A DNA stretch of 64,000 bases from the NCBI RefSeq assembly GCF_006716485.1, contig NZ_VFPD01000001.1, forward strand, positions 2,586,008 to 2,650,007, written 5' to 3'. This DNA is from Chryseobacterium aquifrigidense (GTDB lineage: Bacteria; Bacteroidota; Bacteroidia; Flavobacteriales; Weeksellaceae). The stretch's first letter is position 1; the number at the start of each line of letters is the position of its first letter. The translations under genes and the position numbers were made by a program. Below the pieces are notes generated by a model that saw only the letters and a list, made by a program, of their open reading frames with translations, had not been told where the DNA came from and made no database searches. Shown in pieces: positions 61,873 through 64,000 of this stretch.

Positions 61873-62400
61873 ATGAAAAAATATATTTTTATTTTGTTGG
61901 CATCTGCTACTTTAGGCTTAACATCTTGTAGCCCTTTTCAGGTACGTTCAGATTATGCTGAAACCGCCAATTTCAATTCTTATAAAACATATAAAATCAG
62001 AATTGATGATCTAAAACTGAATGATATTGATAAAGACAGAGTGTTGAATGAACTGTCGAGACAGCTTCAGAGCAAAGGACTGCAGTCCGGAGAAAACCCT
62101 GATCTTATTATCAACGTAAAAGCAAATCATAAAAAGATTACTGATATCAATTCCTCTTCTCCTTACGGAATGTGGGGATGGGGCGGACCATTCGGATGGG
62201 GTGTCGGCATGAGCAGAACATGGACAACCAACTATAATGAAGGAGCTCTGATTGTTGACCTTATTGATGCAAAAAGCAACAAATTGGTTTGGCAAGGTAT
62301 AGGAAGCGGAATTTCTGTAGATTCTCCAAAAGCAAAACAGAGACAGATTCCAGAAATTATGGCTGAGATTATGAAAAATTATCCGCCACAAAGAAAATAA
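61873..62400 (+). CDS. DUF4136 lipoprotein
   Basis: 175 aa from ATG 61873, chosen because it gives the lipoprotein signal LASATLGLTSC with Cys19; the longer frame from 61852 overlaps the preceding stop. The DUF4136 pattern is seen in YAETANFNSYKTYKIRIDDL, LNELSRQLQSKGLQSGENPD and LIVDLIDAKSNKLVWQG. Between them lies a Gly/Trp-rich loop (GMWGWGGPFGWGVGM). The family is found in the envelope of many Bacteroidota without known function. It follows the DUF5522 gene by 1 bp and ends at a terminator. Confidence 0.85.
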   Translation: MKKYIFILLASATLGLTSCSPFQVRSDYAETANFNSYKTYKIRIDDLKLNDIDKDRVLNELSRQLQSKGLQSGENPDLIINVKANHKKITDINSSSPYGMWGWGGPFGWGVGMSRTWTTNYNEGALIVDLIDAKSNKLVWQGIGSGISVDSPKAKQRQIPEIMAEIMKNYPPQRK

Positions 62401-62421
62401 GATTTAAGTCATCCATTACAT

Positions 62422-62449
62422 AGCCGGTACTTCTGTACTGGCTTTTTTT
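62422..62449 (+). terminator. Terminator of the DUF5522-DUF4136 operon
   Basis: AGCCGGTAC and GTACTGGCT pair around TTCT, followed by seven T. The ends of the array units that follow (AGCATCAGCTTTTTTTATG) resemble its tail. Confidence 0.85.
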
Positions 62450-62455
62450 ATGCAA

Positions 62456-63352
62456 TTATTTTGTTTTTTCCACAGATAACACAGTTTGCACAGATCACCG
62501 TGGATATAATCTTCCATTATTTCGTTTCAGGCTAAAGCAAAATGAAATCGTTTATTTTTAAACCGGGCTAAAGCCCGGTTCTATTGAATAGCCAATATTG
62601 AGGATAGATTATAAAAGCATCAGCTTTTTTTATGGGGTAAATATTTTATTTTTCCCACAGATAACACAGATTTGCACAGATAACCGGGAATAGAATCTTC
62701 CATTATTTAAGTTTCGGCTAAAGCCAAAGGAAATAGTTTATTTTTAAACCGGGCTAAAGCCCGGTCCTATTGAATAGCCAATATTGAGGATAGATTATAA
62801 AAGCATCAGCTTTTTTATGGGGTAAATATTTTATTTATCCCACAGATAACACAGATTTGCACAGATCACCGTGGATATAATCTTCCATTATTTCGTTTCA
62901 GGCTAAAGCAAAATGAAATCGTTTATTTTTAAACCGGGCTAAAGCCCGGTTCTATTGAATAGCCAATATTGAGGATAGATTATAAAAGCATCAGCCTTTG
63001 TTATGGGGTAACTATTTTATTTATCCCACAGATAGCACAGATTTGCACAAATCACCGTGGATATAATCTTCCATTATTTAGTTTCGGTTAAGCCAAAGGA
63101 AAAAACGTTTTATTTTTAAACCGGGCTAAAGCCCGGTTCTATTGAATAGCCAATATTGAGGATAGATTATAAAAGCATCAGCTTTTTTTATGGGTAACTA
63201 TTTTATTTATCCCACAGATAGCACAGATAACCGGGGATATAGTCTTCTATTATTTTTATTCTTGGCTAAGACAATTGAAAAACGTTTTATTTTTAAACCG
63301 GGTTAAAGCCTGGTCCTATTGAATAGCCAATATTGAGGATAGATTATAAAAG
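62456..63352. repeat. Five-copy tandem array of an approximately 185-bp hairpin repeat
   Basis: Units start at about 62456, 62641, 62826, 63012 and 63198 (lengths about 185, 185, 186, 186, 155). Each contains CCACAGAT.., a region around GGCTAAAGC, the perfect hairpin ACCGGGCT-AA-AGCCCGGT (62561-62580, 62748-62765, 62932-62951, 63119-63138, 63297-63314), TCTATTGAATAGCCAATATTG and a T-rich end. Copy 5 has two changes (GGGTT and GCCTGG) that keep pairing through G-U wobbles. No reading frame is conserved. Nothing coding is seen from 62450 to 63505. Confidence 0.9.
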
Positions 63353-63505
63353 TCATAATTCAAAATATAAAACGGAATCTTATATGATCCTTATCATTCA
63401 TTGCTCACTACTCATTACATATTTACATGCAGTGCATTTAAAATTAACGATTTTGTAATTTTTTAATTCACAAAAATGTGTTATTCTTGCTTAAACTTAT
63501 ATTAT
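63353..63505. other. Upstream region of the endonuclease gene
   Basis: AT-rich spacer after the repeat array. TATTCTTG at 63482-63489 is a near-consensus -7 element 16 bp before the ATG. No other structure noticed. Confidence 0.4.
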
Positions 63506-64000
63506 ATGAAAAAAATCATTTTATTTTCTGTATTTGCAGGACTTGCTCACGCTCAGGCTCCTGCAGGATACTACAATTCTGCCAACGGACTGAGTGGGGC
63601 GGCACTGAAAACTGAATTAAGCAGCATTATCACCAACGGACATGTGGATAAAGGCTACAGCGGGCTTTGGACAGCCTATAAAACCACTGATATTGATAAG
63701 GACTACGAAAATGACGGGACCATCCTTGATATTTATTCTGAAAAGCCTTCAGGTGCTGATTCTTATAACTATACTCCTGGATCTGATCAGTGTGGGACGT
63801 ATTCTACTGAGGGAAATTGCTACAACAGAGAGCATATTGTTCCTCAAAGCCTTTTCAATCAAGCTTCTCCAATGGTAGCAGATATTCATTTTATCAGAGC
63901 TACAGATGGCAAAGTAAACGGAATGAGAAGTAATTATCCTTTCGGAAAGGTAGGAAGTGCTTCTTTCACTTCACAGAATGGATCCAAGCTGGGAACCTCT
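63506..64000 (+). CDS. Secreted endonuclease I family protein, 3' end beyond window
   Basis: The frame opens at ATG 63506 and runs off the window after 165 codons without a stop. A signal peptide MKKIILFSVFAGLAHA is followed by a QAPAGYYNSANGLSG start, and by the endonuclease I metal-finger motif CYNREHIVPQSLFNQASPMV and DIHFIRATDGKVNGMRSNYP. Full family members in Flavobacteriia continue for another 100-400 residues, often with a T9SS C-terminal sorting domain, which cannot be seen here. It degrades extracellular DNA. Confidence 0.88.
   Translation, partial: MKKIILFSVFAGLAHAQAPAGYYNSANGLSGAALKTELSSIITNGHVDKGYSGLWTAYKTTDIDKDYENDGTILDIYSEKPSGADSYNYTPGSDQCGTYSTEGNCYNREHIVPQSLFNQASPMVADIHFIRATDGKVNGMRSNYPFGKVGSASFTSQNGSKLGTS

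Noticed and set aside
62456..63352. CRISPR array
   Set aside because: Repeats are about 185 bp with no variable spacers of constant length and no cas genes; the units are whole tandem copies.
63642..63878. 78-codon plus-strand frame inside the endonuclease gene
   Set aside because: An out-of-frame shadow of the endonuclease I coding frame that opens at 63506.

Overview
The window is a low-GC chromosomal segment of a Bacteroidota, most likely a Chryseobacterium-like member of the Flavobacteriia. The clues are: several SusC/SusD (RagA/RagB) pairs; TAnnTTTG-type -7 promoter elements instead of E. coli-type -10 boxes, with weak Shine-Dalgarno signals; a Bacteroidetes-type type VI tube protein (TssD); NagB fused to a LmbE/PIG-L domain; a mevalonate-pathway HMG-CoA synthase; and dispersed intergenic hairpin repeats. 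No phage, transposase or CRISPR array is visible. Assignments rest on sequence reading and family knowledge only; no search was run.

Layout. 0-5 kb: two identical tRNA-Phe(GAA) genes with matching terminators flank an orphan tssD, followed by nagB and the relic of an internally deleted nucleotidyltransferase gene. 4.5-14.3 kb: a peptide or protein utilisation locus on the minus strand. It runs LytS-type histidine kinase, promoter with two 12-bp direct repeats, secreted zinc metalloprotease, SusC, SusD, terminator, LytTR response regulator. 14.6-20.2 kb (mostly plus): thioredoxin-like protein, DUF3575 protein, small membrane protein, NamZ-type muramidase (minus), FtsX/LolE-like permease, then an AT-rich 8x7-bp repeat beside three perfect DnaA boxes upstream of a cysteine/cystathionine synthase. 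20.3-27.7 kb: YcxB-like protein, CbpM/CbpA chaperone pair, dicarboxylate symporter, and an alcohol/aldehyde oxidation module (DUF779, ADH, ALDH, divergent AraC regulator).

27.8-37.1 kb: two tandem paralogous SusCD pairs without enzymes; the upstream SusC has an in-frame amber codon near its C terminus. 37.5-45.8 kb: mvaS, M1 aminopeptidase, thymidylate synthase, Gre-like factor, GH13 lipoprotein, and a pRiA4b ORF-3-like acidic protein. 45.9-52.2 kb: a PhoR/PhoB-like two-component system diverging from a TonB-dependent receptor and a beta-helix lipoprotein; three tandem 11-bp repeats precede the receptor gene. 52.6-61 kb: two paralogous amidohydrolases around an AraC regulator, hemL, a WG-repeat-like protein, a GH73/LysM glucosaminidase and a D-cysteine desulfhydrase-family enzyme. 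61.3-64 kb: small proteins, a DUF4136 lipoprotein, a five-copy tandem array of about 185 bp with a perfect hairpin in each unit, and the start of a secreted endonuclease I cut by the window edge.

Most interesting: the candidate DnaA-box/unwinding region (possible oriC), the split LytS/LytTR system with its putative operator, the putative PhoB repeats, and the hairpin repeat array.
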